64,000 bases of DNA. Source: Dendrophyllia cribrosa. Lineage: Eukaryota > Cnidaria > Anthozoa > Scleractinia > Dendrophylliidae. Every line of letters starts with the position of its first letter. Positions within the stretch are counted from its first letter, which is position 1. Position numbers and translations under genes: made by a program. The notes under the pieces are model-generated. The model was given only the letters and a program-made list of their open reading frames with translations. It had not been told where the DNA came from and ran no database searches. Shown here piece after piece: positions 1-10,050 of this stretch. The stretch is from contig JAJLRJ010000008.1 in NCBI GenBank assembly GCA_024195265.1, forward strand, positions 23,252,958 through 23,316,957, given 5' to 3'.

Positions 1-517
1 CACAAGTCATATAACCTCTTAGGTAGCTACACATGTACATGTAATGTTATATTTTCAGTTGTTTCATATCATGTATATACATTGTAACTAGTGCCATTTT
101 AAAGTCAACCAACACAATTTTGCCTCCCCTGTGGTTTTTATAGTAAGCAAAGTATTACCTAGGCATATTACCGGTAACTCACAATAACATTTATTTATAA
201 TACTTACTTACCGGTACATGTACTTGGCCCCTCATCTTATAGAACATCATTGTTTTGCAACCCAGCATCATTCTGGGTGAGTCTGATGATCTCCTGCCAA
301 CACAACCCCAGGTGATGCAGCCGCTCTTTCATGATCACAAGACCTCTTCTAGTTGTTTTTAGGCCCACCACACTTTTTGACACTACAGAACATGTATATT
401 TATTATAATATAATAATTGCATGCTGCGAAACTACTCACAGTTCTAATAAGACATGGAAAGAGAACACATTTTCCTTTAAGTGTTTATCTTACAGTATGT
501 TTGTTTTAATTTAACAG

Positions 518-599
518 ATCTGAACCACCAGTTGATACTCATGATGTTGTATTGCAAGGCTTAAATCCTCACGCAAAGGAGTTTGTGCCAACTGTTCAG
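518..599 (+). CDS. Exon with PAM2 motif (3' part of an upstream gene copy)
   Basis: An internal exon of 82 nt lies between a clear acceptor (TTTAATTTAACAG) and a donor (GTTTGT). Entered in phase 2, it encodes 27 residues ending in the motif LNPHAKEFVP. This fits the PAM2 consensus (L-N-x-x-A-x-E-F-x-P), known to bind the MLLE domain of cytoplasmic poly(A)-binding protein. The preceding exons of this copy lie before the window, so it is the tail of a further gene copy upstream. Compared with 31,624-31,702 it is one codon longer and differs at several residues (for example FVP versus FLP), so the two tails have diverged while keeping the PAM2 core. The gene's identity is not recognised; known PAM2 proteins include ataxin-2, PAIP1/2, Tob and LARP4. 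Confidence 0.75.
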
Positions 600-741
600 G
601 TTTGTTTTTTGTGTCTAGTACTGCAAAACTGGGCAACATAGTGAGTCATACAACTATGTTTTAGCTGATCGATGTCCAAGCAGTCAAATTGACAAACAAA
701 TGATTCTCTAGAGCAGGCCTTGGCCAAACTGGTCAGATGTT

Positions 742-1211
742 TTAAAGTGCCCATAACGATTTTTTTTTTAATTTTCTTATCTAAATCTACACGTCACGTA
801 ATGAACATCCACAAAAATTTTTTTGGATTTTCAGCAAAATGTGAATTTTTTATGATTTTTTAAAGTCTTCAAAATTTGCCGCCATTTTGGTCCACCATTC
901 GCATTAGTCTCCTCTCGGTCTCTCATGGTTAACAAAGGATCCGTGACGTAGATTAAGGAACACATAACTTCAAACAAAGGAACCTGTGACTTCAAACAAA
1001 GGAACTGTGACGTACATTAAGGAACACGTGAGCCCTTTGGCCTTCTTAACAGCGGGACGGGTATACCGCAAAAAAATAGGATTTGGAAGATTTGAAATAT
1101 TCATAAAAAATTCACGTTTTGCTGAAATCAAAAAATTTTTTCGCACATGTTCATTATGTGATGTGTAGATTTTAAGATAAGAAAAGAAAAAAAATCGTTA
1201 TGGGCACTTTA
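742..1211. mobile_element. TTAA MITE with long TIRs (family TTAAAGTGCC)
   Basis: The left end reads TTAAAGTGCCCATAACG and the right end is its inverse (CGTTATGGGCACTTTA). The outer ~65 bp pair as imperfect terminal inverted repeats around ACGTCACGTAATGAACAT. The TTAA flank fits piggyBac-type integration. In this copy the right TTAA has decayed to TTTA; unit 2 keeps it. A short open frame at 986-1,168 is a chance ORF inside the element. Confidence 0.75.
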
Positions 1212-1515
1212 TAGTGTTACTATATGCTCCCGTTAGTGGAGTAATCCCACCACATGACGGTTCAGTTTGTTGTTGGTTCTCATCCCTACTTCAAAGGTTT
1301 TTCTCTGGGTACCTTGGCTTTCCTCCCTCCACCTTAAAAAAAAAAACATTTCCAAATTCCAGCAATTTGATCCAGAAACAGTTGAAGTTAGAGCAGCCTA
1401 CTCTGTAGATTTCCACTGAAATTTCCATTTTTATATTTTATTATTAACTTGTGAATATGCAAAGCGTTGAACAAGTTATAGCGGTGGAGGACAAATATGC
1501 AAATTTTTACTCCAT

Positions 1516-1704
1516 CCATAGACCTTTTTCATAATGGCGGGCGAGTTATTTATTCTTTTATATCTATGTTAATTAGCCCTAGTGGCCTCGTTAGCATGTG
1601 CAAAATTCAAAAGAATTTTTACTCTAAAATGAGGCCAATAGGGCTAATTAACATACATCTAACAGAATAAATAAATTGGCCGCCATTATGAAAAAGGTCT
1701 ATGG
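1516..1704. mobile_element. Short fold-back MITE
   Basis: The ends CCATAGACCTTTTTCATAA and TTATGAAAAAGGTCTATGG are inverse to each other. The inner arms (TTAATTAGCCCTA / TAGGGCTAATTAA) also pair, giving a ~190-bp hairpin. There is no coding content. Confidence 0.75.
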
Positions 1705-1868
1705 GTTCATTGATGGGCTGTTAACATTGAACCCATGATATACAACAGTCACCTGCCTTACCCATGGTGACAAATATGCAACCTGACACTCCATCCATGG
1801 GTTCACTGATGGGCTGTTAACATTGAACCCATGATATACAACAGTCACCTGCCTTACCCATGGTGATG
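1703..1868 (+). repeat. 96-bp direct duplication
   Basis: The block beginning GGGTTCATTGATGGGCTG at 1,703 recurs at 1,799 as GGGTTCACTGATGGGCTG, followed by the same ~60 bp. The second copy contains TTCACTGAT at 1,802-1,810. That is the empty target of the long-TIR element inserted in unit 2 at 32,917. Confidence 0.8.
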
Positions 1869-2475
1869 GCATTGCAGGGAGGAGAGGGAGGAGAGGGTGG
1901 GGAGCTGGACACACGGTGTGGAGGATCAGTGAAGCAAAAGGCCTAGGAGAGGGGAGGGTCTGAAGATTTGCATGGTCTCCAGGAAAGGGGTGGATCCAAG
2001 ATGGTCGCAGGTTGTCCAAGAACTTAGAAGATGCTAGACTGAGGAGTGTGTGAAGAAGGGTGGGAAATTTGAGAAAAGATAAAGGAGGAGAGCTTGGCGG
2101 TTCCATTTCAACCAATTCTGTATCTGCATAAGTTAAGAGCAGAAAAAAAGCTAGATGTGGCATCAACCGATCTATCTATGGATCTGCACAAGCTGTCGAA
2201 AATTAAAACCAAACTGCAGAGCGTTTGGTACTCAGGAGTTGGCTCAAACAAGTCTTTGATATAGAAAAACCCGGCTTTTTATGCTCTTGGTATCTGATTC
2301 AGCATCAAATTTAACAAAACTATTACAAAACACTTGAACAGATGACTCTGTCACTGCAATAAACGTGCTATCAAGAAATTAATTTAGCTTTTAGTGCCTT
2401 CACTCAGGTTTCCAACTATAGCTAAAATAAAGTAAAAACCAGTTAAAATTCTGCCCCAACATTTTTCTCTTACAG

Positions 2476-2610
2476 AATCTGAGCCCTCAATATGAACAGA
2501 GAGTACAAGAGCAGGCAGCATACATGTATCCCATGAGACCAATGGATCACAGTTACCAGCCAGGGCCCTGGCCAGTTCCTATTCAGTATAAACACTGCTC
2601 AGGTTTGTAG
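2476..2610 (+). CDS. C-terminal exon of the PAM2 gene, upstream copy
   Basis: The exon follows a good acceptor (TTTTTCTCTTACAG) and continues phase 0 from the PAM2 exon at 518-599. It encodes about 44 residues rich in Pro, Gln, Tyr and Met, starting NLSPQYEQRVQEQAAYMYP. Read straight through it stops at TAG (2,608-2,610). The sequence TCAG|GTTTGT at 2,601-2,609 also looks like a donor. Splicing from there to the acceptor at 3,504 would give a stop two codons later, so the C-terminus is nearly the same either way. Unit 2 has Trp where this copy has Cys near the end. Outside the PAM2 motif no family is recognised. Confidence 0.65.
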   Translation, partial: NLSPQYEQRVQEQAAYMYPMRPMDHSYQPGPWPVPIQYKHCSGL

Positions 2611-2647
2611 ACAAAGTTTTATCTTGAAGTGTTGGGACCAGTACCTT

Positions 2648-3353
2648 TTAAAGTGCCTATGAAATGAAATTTTCAACCTGTTTTTTATACTAAAAAATTG
2701 AAGTCCATGTTGCACTGATTCATAATTTTCCAATTTAATTTATGGTCAAGCATACAATCTATTTTTTCTTTACCTCAAAGTTGGCCTATTTGAGCCAAAA
2801 ATATGGGACAACCAGCATGTGGCCAAATTATGCAAATTAGGACTTGTGACGTCAACAGTTGTGCAGACCTTCGTAGTCAACATAGTAGTCAAAATTTATC
2901 GTTGAAGAACATTTCCAACTGAGCAAAACTGCAAAAATAAAGATAAAAAAGTGGTTTGTTTATGAGAAATACTGAAGCATCTGAAAGCGACCCCGCATTT
3001 TTGGCATCACCATGTTATTTGCTTCTGCTTATGTTTTTCTGCCATAAAGATCAGTTTGCTGTTTCTTTTGTTTCACTTCAAATTAGTATTAATACTGACC
3101 TAGATCTGGAAACTCAGATCCGGCCATTCTCAACAGTTTGTTGCAGTGACCATGCATTCTGTTTCCTTTTTTTACTAGATCCAGGCCCCAGGACAGGAAA
3201 AGTTCATTTTTGACCAACTTTGAACGTCCAAAAAATACTTTCAATTGCTTGACCATAACTTCAATTGTAAAAAAATATGAATCAGTGCAACATGGACTTC
3301 AATTTTTTAGTATAAAAAAACGGGTCAAAAATTTCATTTCATAGGCACTTTAA
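2648..3353. mobile_element. TTAA MITE, ~700 bp, with ~100-bp TIRs
   Basis: The left end is TTAAAGTGCCTATGAAATGA and the right end is its inverse (TCATTTCATAGGCACTTTAA). TIRs extend inward through TTGAAGTCCATGTTGCACTG and its complement. Both TTAA target copies are present (2,648-2,651 and 3,350-3,353). Its termini resemble those of the MITEs at 742 and 17,572. The ORF at 2,956-3,213 lies wholly inside and is not regarded as a gene. Confidence 0.8.
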
Positions 3354-3504
3354 CCTAGTTATTAACCTAGTTTTATTTTGTGGCCTAAATTTATATCACT
3401 ATTGCAACTATAATTTTGCTGAAAAGCCTTGTTAAGGAAGTGACATAAAGTATGTATTGAATCCAAATAGTTTTGTGTTTACATAATGTGTTCTCTTTAA
3501 ACAG

Positions 3505-3628
3505 GTAACTGAGCTGCCATTTATCACACAAGAGTACACAGAAAACAATAAGGAGACAGCTGCCTGGGAGAGCTTCTTTCTTTTTAATAACATGTCATAT
3601 TGAAATTTGTCTATTTTTTTACAATAAA
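3505..3628 (+). other. Possible last exon/3' UTR with poly(A) signal
   Basis: An acceptor-like CTCTTTAAACAG ends at 3,504. An AATAAA hexamer lies at 3,623-3,628. If spliced from the GTTTGT donor near 2,605, the frame stops within two codons and the rest is 3' UTR. The intron so defined would hold the TTAA MITE at 2,648-3,353. This is inferred from signals only. Confidence 0.4.
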
Positions 3629-3718
3629 AACATGTGTTATCTTCACGCATGTGGGAACCAAATACTTATCTTCATTGCTGTATTGTTAGTTTGCAAGTTT
3701 CTTTCCATTTGATTTCCT

Positions 3719-4025
3719 AGGAGGGAGAGGCAGATGGGGGAGAGGGGTGATGAAGGAAGAGTGGAGAGAGGGGAAGAGAGGAGAGAGGGGAAGGGAAAGG
3801 AGAGGGGGAGGGGAGGGTCATTAGTAGCTAGCAGCCGGCCTTTACAGCTGGTAACTAGAATAAAGATAACTGGTTACTCAAATAGGTCTGCCATAATAAA
3901 ATCAATGGGATGATCATTGGAAATTGTGAAAGGGACCCATGGCTCACATTACTTTCCAATTAATTTTAAAAAGTTGTCCCTGTCAGCATCCTCCACCTCC
4001 CGCCCCCCCCCCCCCCCCCCCCCCC
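3719..4025 (+). repeat. Purine-rich tract and poly-C run
   Basis: Positions 3,719-3,822 are a G/A-only-like tract of AGAGGGG and GGAGAG blocks. A run of 23 C lies at 4,003-4,025. The unit 2 counterpart has 22 C followed by ACC, a length difference expected of slippage. Confidence 0.8.
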
Positions 4026-7000
4026 AACACACCCCTCCTGGACGTCTTCATCCACACCATTTATCCAGTGTCTTGAATATATGGTTAACAACAAGACAAG
4101 CAAACTGACTGCACTACACATGAAAATATCCAAAAAATGGATAACGAAATTCTAAGGTTGACTTAGTGTGAAAACGGCCAAAATGATAAGCTTAAAAATA
4201 TTTCCTAAGCTTGTTTAATTTTTGTGTCTACTGGTTGTGTAGCAACCGCAGCCACTACTACCCCAGAACCTGTGTAAGTCCGTAATATAACGATGGAATA
4301 TTCGGAGAGTTTTTCGAAAAGTGTTTGAATCTCCGGAGAGATCTTCGGATAGTTGGCAATGCCAATCGACAAAAGTCGGCAATGGTAGTCGTGCCAATCG
4401 ATCATCAGCAGTCATTCATCGGCAGTTTACGTGATTCTTTCGACTTACTATCGACTGAAACGTTGAAGATATGTCGTGTCCTTTTGTTCGCATCTGCTTT
4501 GTACGTCAACTTCAACCTGTGTTTTGCTTGTGGGTAAGCTTTTTCATACAATGATTTTGCATTATTTTGCAAGAAGAACCAGGCACGTCTGATGACCATC
4601 AATGAATCAAAGTGTTTGTTTCGCGGCCATTGTGGAATGACTTTATATGCAACTCAGTGGCTCCAAGTCCAGTGTTTAGCGTTTTGTGACCGTTTTAAAG
4701 ACTAAAATTATTGTTTTTTGAGAAAAACAAATCTCCTTCGGGAGATAAATAATTCCAGCAATAGGACAAAAAACCTCCTTCGCAAGACAAACAATTCAGT
4801 CTACAGGCGCGTAGATGGGGTTTCAGAAGGGGTGTTCATATTTATTTGAAGGTTTTGTAATGGGGGTGAATGTAGCGAGCGCCATAGGCGCGAGCCTCTT
4901 GAGGGGTCTGTGGGCATGCTCCCCAAGAAATTTTTGAAATCTAGAGGCTCGGAAATGCTATTTTCAGCATTCTTCCCGAGATATTTCGTCAAAAAAAAAA
5001 ATCTCGATCAAGTGTAAAATGACAGGTATTTTTAGTGCTTACAGGTAGATTTTGTTTAGCTTGACATATAACACTTGATACATATATCCCGGCCTAACTT
5101 AACTTAACCAGTCCCCCCGGTTACGCCATCCCTGTACTGAAAGTAGCATTAAGGTCAATACGCACTGAACACGTATCAGCTAATAAATGATAAATGCTAC
5201 ACTATAAACACGTATCAGCTAGGTCCCCTGAAATTGTATTCCCTGCATTTCGTCTTTCGAGACTCCATTTGTCAAATCCCGAACGTCTGTTAAGGAAATC
5301 ACATTTCCTGCATTTTTGAGACCCCTTTTTATCAAATTCCAACTGCTTTTTAACTTCAATTCAATATCAGCGACAGCATAATTCTTTCAACTTTAAACAA
5401 GAAAGAACAATGCACGTTCCTGTCTGTCAAGTTCTCAAATCTATTCATACACTAAGCTGGCAAACTGCATCTTCCTCGGGTGAAGGCCTTCAAATAAATT
5501 CACTACCTCCTCTAGATTGATATGCATTACAGCCAGGGAGGAGAGCCTTCCCTCTCCCATAGTGCAACTCACGTAACTAATTGTTTAACCTCCTCATTGT
5601 GCTTATCGAACATTCGCATTCACAACTGGTCACTGGTAGGGTGGCAGCAATTTTCAGGATTCCTAACATTTTCCCTTTGCACTGGATGGAGCTGAGACAT
5701 CGGAAGAGCTTAGAGGGTTCAAAGAACTCGTTTATATTAACATTTCTTCTAGTTTGACCACCAGCACATAATTTAAATGCTAAGTAATCAGTGCTTCATT
5801 TTCAGTCCACCATTATTGATCTTCAAACCTCGAACCCCCCCTCCTACGCACCTGGTCTACATTCGGCCCATCATTCATGAAAAGCGAAAAATTCTATCTG
5901 TGATCCGTACAATTATCCTTGCCCGTGACCTGTAATTTACACATTTTATCTGCTGTGATTCGTGATTACAAAATTGAGGATCCGGCTCAGATAGTAGAGA
6001 CGCTGCATCAAATAAACGTGGCCTTTAGCTTGATCTTTAAACATATCCATATGTTGTGAAACACGACACATTCTACCTACCGTAGCAAATTAATTTTGTT
6101 TTTTACAACACATGACAGGATTGTCTATCTTCTGATCTATGTGAGACTGAAATTTTAAAATTTTAGACGGGGAGGCATACAACCAGACTCCCCTAAAAAA
6201 GCTTATCTTTTCACTTACTAGCTTATTTTTGTGCATTTCTGGCCATCTTGTGAGTCTGAAATTTTAAAATGCTCCATGGGGGTGAGGTGGTTGGGGGGGG
6301 GGGGGGCATACCCCCAGACCCCCTCAAGAAAAACACAAACATGTTATCAGTTCATTGTTAATCATTTCTGACCATCTGGATTGCATAAAATTCTATCCAT
6401 AACAATAATCAGAAATGAAGTTAGTTCTTCTTGTTATTCGTAGCAGTCCAACAACTTCGAAATGTTGCCTAGATCGTATGATAACATCTAAGGCAACATC
6501 CGTTTAGAGGGGAGCCAAGTAAATAAAGCTACTAAATGCATCTACTGTTTAAAATTAGTTACCTTTAACATGAGTTTTGCACGTAGTGTTGTGTATATGT
6601 ACACAGCAGAGTTGAGGAACTGAAGTACAGCATGTTTTCACGTTCCAGCAAGTTCACATCTCGAACAACTACCGCTCTTCTGGTCCTCCATTTTGTTTTG
6701 ACCTTTTCGAGGCGCGAAAGCTGGGGAGAGCACAGGGTTCCCAAGCATCTGGGAAAGGTTACTCCCAATAATGAACCAAGAATTAAAATTTGAGTTTTTT
6801 CCTTTATCCATTTGAAAAAAAAAACATAATAAAGCAAACTTACTCGAAAATTTGCCTTCCTGAGCCTTTATAAAGGAAGTTACATAACTAAAAGTACGAA
6901 GATTTCCCCGAGAGATTTCCGAAGGCTTCACGGCAACGTTTCTGAAATGACAAGAAACCGTATACGAGAATCCCGCTGCTTGTACGCTGGATCCTTGAGG

Positions 7001-7044
7001 ATCTGCTTCAGCCAAAAAAACATTGAATATAAATTTTTAAAGCA
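4026..7044. other. Gene-poor interval, no convincing gene
   Basis: No conserved coding signal was recognised over this 3-kb stretch. ORFs of 60-125 codons occur on both strands (4,205-4,537, 4,801-4,992, 6,565-7,015) but overlap each other and show no domain. A frame ending at 4,537 runs into GGGTAAGC, a donor-like site, so a small exon is not excluded. A G-run of 14 lies at 6,293-6,306 between repeated blocks (6,150-6,200 and 6,250-6,330) that share CTGAAATTTTAAAAT and a GCATAC...CCAGAC motif. The direct repeat ACACGTATCAGCTA occurs near 5,170 and 5,207. Confidence 0.5.
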
Positions 7045-7110
7045 AAGCTGAAAACAGCGTATATTTTGTTGAGTACAATATTTCAGCTGGCCAGGCCAGC
7101 CTTCTTCAGG
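7045..7110 (-). mobile_element. Possible Penelope-like 3'-end motif
   Basis: On the - strand this reads CCTGAAGAAGGC...CAGCTGAAATATTG. That resembles the conserved 3' motif of Penelope-like elements (TGAAGAAG...CGAAACGTT) seen intact at 14,010-14,040. No coding part is attached, so only a terminal scrap would remain. Confidence 0.3.
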
Positions 7111-7151
7111 TATAAGATGTTACTAGATTTACAATAAGTTATACGATGTTA

Positions 7152-7299
7152 TATATGTTGTGGGTCAAAATTTTCCTTGGTTCAAAATTTTCTTTTCCCT
7201 TGTTTTTGGGTATGAAAATGCATGATAATGTATGATAATGAGTTTTGAACAAAGGAAAGAAAATTTTGAACCAAGGAAAATTTTGATCCACAACATATA
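7152..7299. repeat. Imperfect palindrome, ~148 bp
   Basis: The left arm (TATGTTGTGGGTCAAAATTT) and right arm (AAATTTTGATCCACAACATA) pair, as do the inner TTGGTTCAAAATTTTC / GAAAATTTTGAACCAA blocks. It is probably a fold-back element. ORFs through it on the - strand are by-products. Confidence 0.7.
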
Positions 7300-7750
7300 C
7301 AAGGAGAGTTTCACAATACAGAAGAATTGAGTAATACAAAAAACTATATGGAGCCGTTGGAGCCACCTTAAACCTATTGTTTTCAACTTCAAACCTTGCC
7401 TGTTTTGAGGTGGTCAATAGTGACGTCACTTTCTGACAATTTTCCCGATCGCTCTACGATAATGAAGGCCAAAAAGTCGCATTTTTCAACTTCCAATATC
7501 TCTGCGATGTCAAGTTCAATTAGTTTTAAATTTTAGAATTTGTTTATATGCCACTCATTAAACATATCGCAACAATATTGGACTAAAAGAAAGAACGTCA
7601 AAATTTTTTAGTTTATTTGATCTTTAAACGGAGCTATCTAGTTAGTATTAGAGTGGTCTCTTTAGTTCTGAAAAGAACATTTGTTGTTCAAGTCATCTTC
7701 AGAGTATATACAGTACAAAGACATTGTAGTAAACCTGAATACAGCATATA

Positions 7751-8091
7751 GGATACCTGAGACCTGAGATACACGCACGAAGGATACCTGAGACCTGAGA
7801 TACACGCATGAAGGATACCTGAGACCTGAGATACACGCACGAAGGATACCTGAGACCTGAGATACACGCATGAAGGATACCTGAGACCTGAGATACACGC
7901 ATGAAGGATACCTGAGACCTGAGATACACGCATGAAGGATACCTGAGACCCGAGATACACGCATGAAGGATACCTGAGAGCTGCGATACACGCACGAAGG
8001 ATACCTGAGACCTGAAATACACGCATAAAGGATACCTGAGACCTGAGATACACGCATGAAGGATACCTGACACCTGAGATACACGCGACGA
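7751..8091 (+). repeat. 31-bp minisatellite, 11 monomers
   Basis: The monomer begins GGATACCTGAGACCTGAGAT and continues ACACGCAYGAA. Starts fall every 31 bp from 7,751 to 8,061, with one or two substitutions per copy. 31 is not a multiple of 3, so the array is open in all three - strand frames and gives the same peptide out of register; those 124-140-codon ORFs are not genes. Single monomers of the same sequence flank other tRNA-array units near 12,537 and 14,092. Confidence 0.95.
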
Positions 8092-8429
8092 TCATCTAAC
8101 TGATACCAAACTGTCAGCTTTTAAGATCATCTACAGTGGTTTATTTTATTACCTCACTGATATCAGTTTTAGAATCAAATCATCTACAAACTTGTTAAAA
8201 CTATTTCATTTAAATTTATTTCATTTAAACATTTTCAACCTCTCGAAAAAAATGCCTGTTCACTGTTTTTGCAAGAATAGCAATGTTACAAATAAAAAGT
8301 AAAAAAAAAAAGAAAAGAAAAAGAAAAAATATAACCGAGAACCGGGATTATTAAGGGCAAGGTAAACAATTTCTATCAAACACAACATTTTGTTGTCATT
8401 TTATTTATTTTGAAATTCGTGCGTAAGTT

Positions 8430-8434
8430 GCCGA

Positions 8435-8485
<51 letters not shown>

Positions 8486-8532
8486 AAATCCGGAGAGTTC
8501 GCACGAGCTCTGAATAATCCCGGGTCTCGGCA
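8430..8532 (+). tRNA. tRNA-Phe(GAA)-like gene with ~30-bp T-arm insertion
   Basis: The cloverleaf parts are present. Acceptor GCCGAGA pairs with TCTCGGC. D-arm GCTC/GAGC encloses AGTTGGGA. The anticodon stem TCAGA/TCTGA holds loop CTGAAGA, anticodon GAA (Phe). The A-box region (TAGCTCAGTTGG) and B box (GGTTCAAATCC) of the Pol III promoter are intact, and a T-run terminator follows. The gene is 103 bp with the discriminator A, against 73 for ordinary tRNA-Phe. The extra ~30 bp, after TTCAAATCCGG, contain AGAGTTCG-CA-CGAGCTCT, which folds into a hairpin. The inserted block is bordered by AATCC on both sides. Whether a functional tRNA is made is unknown. Confidence 0.6.
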
Positions 8533-8918
8533 ATATTTTTTCGATTTCTTTTTTGTCAGTTAATGTGATTGTGCGAAGTATTGTGTTTTTTCCTTTACAT
8601 TTGATGTCATTTATGTAAAACAAATCCATAAAGAACTTTTTTTATGAAAACTCTTACGTGAACAATTTTGCGGATTCTTGATTTAGGAAAATTTTACTAG
8701 AAACTTACAGTTATGAGTCAGTAGAAACAATTTGTAACATGAAAATCAAGTCCCGAAGAGAAAATAAAAAAGTGAATTAAAACAATCAAAAAAAATTTAA
8801 CAATGTATTTTAAAATCCTGAATAAACATGAAATATGAAAGAAACTATGAAAATAAACCATTTAAACATTCACCCTAATAAAAATACTTTACATGTAAAA
8901 AAAGTACAATAAAAATAT

Positions 8919-8965
8919 TGCTGAGACCCGGGAATATTCAGAGCTCATGCAAACTCTCCGGATTT

Positions 8966-9008
<43 letters not shown>

Positions 9009-9016
9009 CTCTCGAC
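8919..9016 (-). tRNA. tRNA-Phe-like, degenerate partner copy
   Basis: Inverse of the 8,430 copy, facing it across a ~386-bp spacer. The anticodon arm, B box and hairpin insertion are present, but the D-stem/5' acceptor region is damaged: CCCAACTCTCTCGACAAC where others read CCCAACTGAGCTATCTCGGC. It is likely a pseudogene. Confidence 0.5.
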
Positions 9017-10050
9017 AACAGATGCTTCATTGAAGATAAGTATAATTGTTGATCTATGGTGGTTAGTTAATTACTTTACAAATCCGAGTTTATAGTAGTC
9101 CAAGGAAAATAAGGGTACGTTTTTCATTTTCTAGTTAAGAATGACTACATTTTATTTCGAGCCAAATATTTTCCCATCCGGCCCTCCCACTTCGTCAATA
9201 AGTACATAATTTTATTCCCCCTGATTCATTCTCAACGAAGCAGAAGAAAAACAAGAATTGGATTTAGGAAAGGGAAATGGGAATTGGACAATGAGATAAA
9301 AGGGAAGGAAACTGGAAGAATGGGGCGTGGGAATCGGAAGAAACACGGCATTTAGGAGACGACAGGAAGAGGGAAGGCTCAAAAGACAGAAAAAATGAAA
9401 GAAAAAGAAGGTTCGGTGCTGAAATTTCGATGAGCACAATATCGGGAGTGTTCTCTCTTCTCTGAGAGCTCTAGAAACTAAAAAAGAATGGCAGTTTATG
9501 AAATGCATCTCTCATCCATTCCTCTTCAGGATCATACATTGAGGCATGGCATTGGACATAATAGATATAACCAGCAGCTTACTCTTTTAACCGTGCGCTG
9601 GGATGCTAAAAAAAAAAGTGTTTTAAAACATAGATCTTGGAGACGATCAGGTGACATTTTATTCATCATTTTTACTCGCCATTTTCACCGTCATAAGTTA
9701 ACCTCTATATTCTCTTTTCAAATTTTGTTTTAATTCTGTTTGTTTTAACGTTTTTACATACGTTGCCGCTCTTTTGAGTTTGCCAGCTAAGTTTGTGCCC
9801 CTTGGCAATTTTCAGGCATAGTTCGGTTCTTGCGAACTTATAGCACTTGCCTTTCTGCACCTTGTGGTACGCCGTTTTGTCTGTGCTTGTTCCTTGCGGA
9901 CCTATAGTGACAGGCTTTTTGCGGTCTTCCCTTTAACAACGTTGTCAGTTAGTCCTCACCGTCTCTGGAATTACCTCTTTGGTCACACATCCACTTTTGT
10001 GACTCTGCGGAACTGGGCTTAACTTTTGGTTTTGCCCTGTTTCCTTCACC
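9017..10050. other. Intergenic; 5' flank of the CCHC element
   Basis: No gene was recognised between the degenerate tRNA-like copy and the ORF1/gag-like remnant. A purine-rich block lies at 9,235-9,420. From about 9,740 the base composition becomes more GC-rich, suggesting the 5' leader of the element whose ORF begins at 10,051. Confidence 0.5.

Noticed and set aside
4205..4537. Small ORFs on both strands near a GGGTAAGC donor-like site
   Set aside because: Mutually overlapping and under 72 codons; possible exon but no acceptor partner, motif or phase link was found.
6565..7015. Overlapping - strand ORFs of 90 and 125 codons
   Set aside because: They overlap in different frames, show no domain, and a one-base A-run difference in unit 2 merges them into another frame.
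7751..8091. CRISPR-like array
   Set aside because: Monomers are directly adjacent with no unique spacers, and the context is eukaryotic.
7662..8095. Three overlapping 124-140-codon - strand ORFs
   Set aside because: All encode the same peptide out of register, because the 31-bp monomer is not a multiple of 3. They are by-products of the minisatellite.
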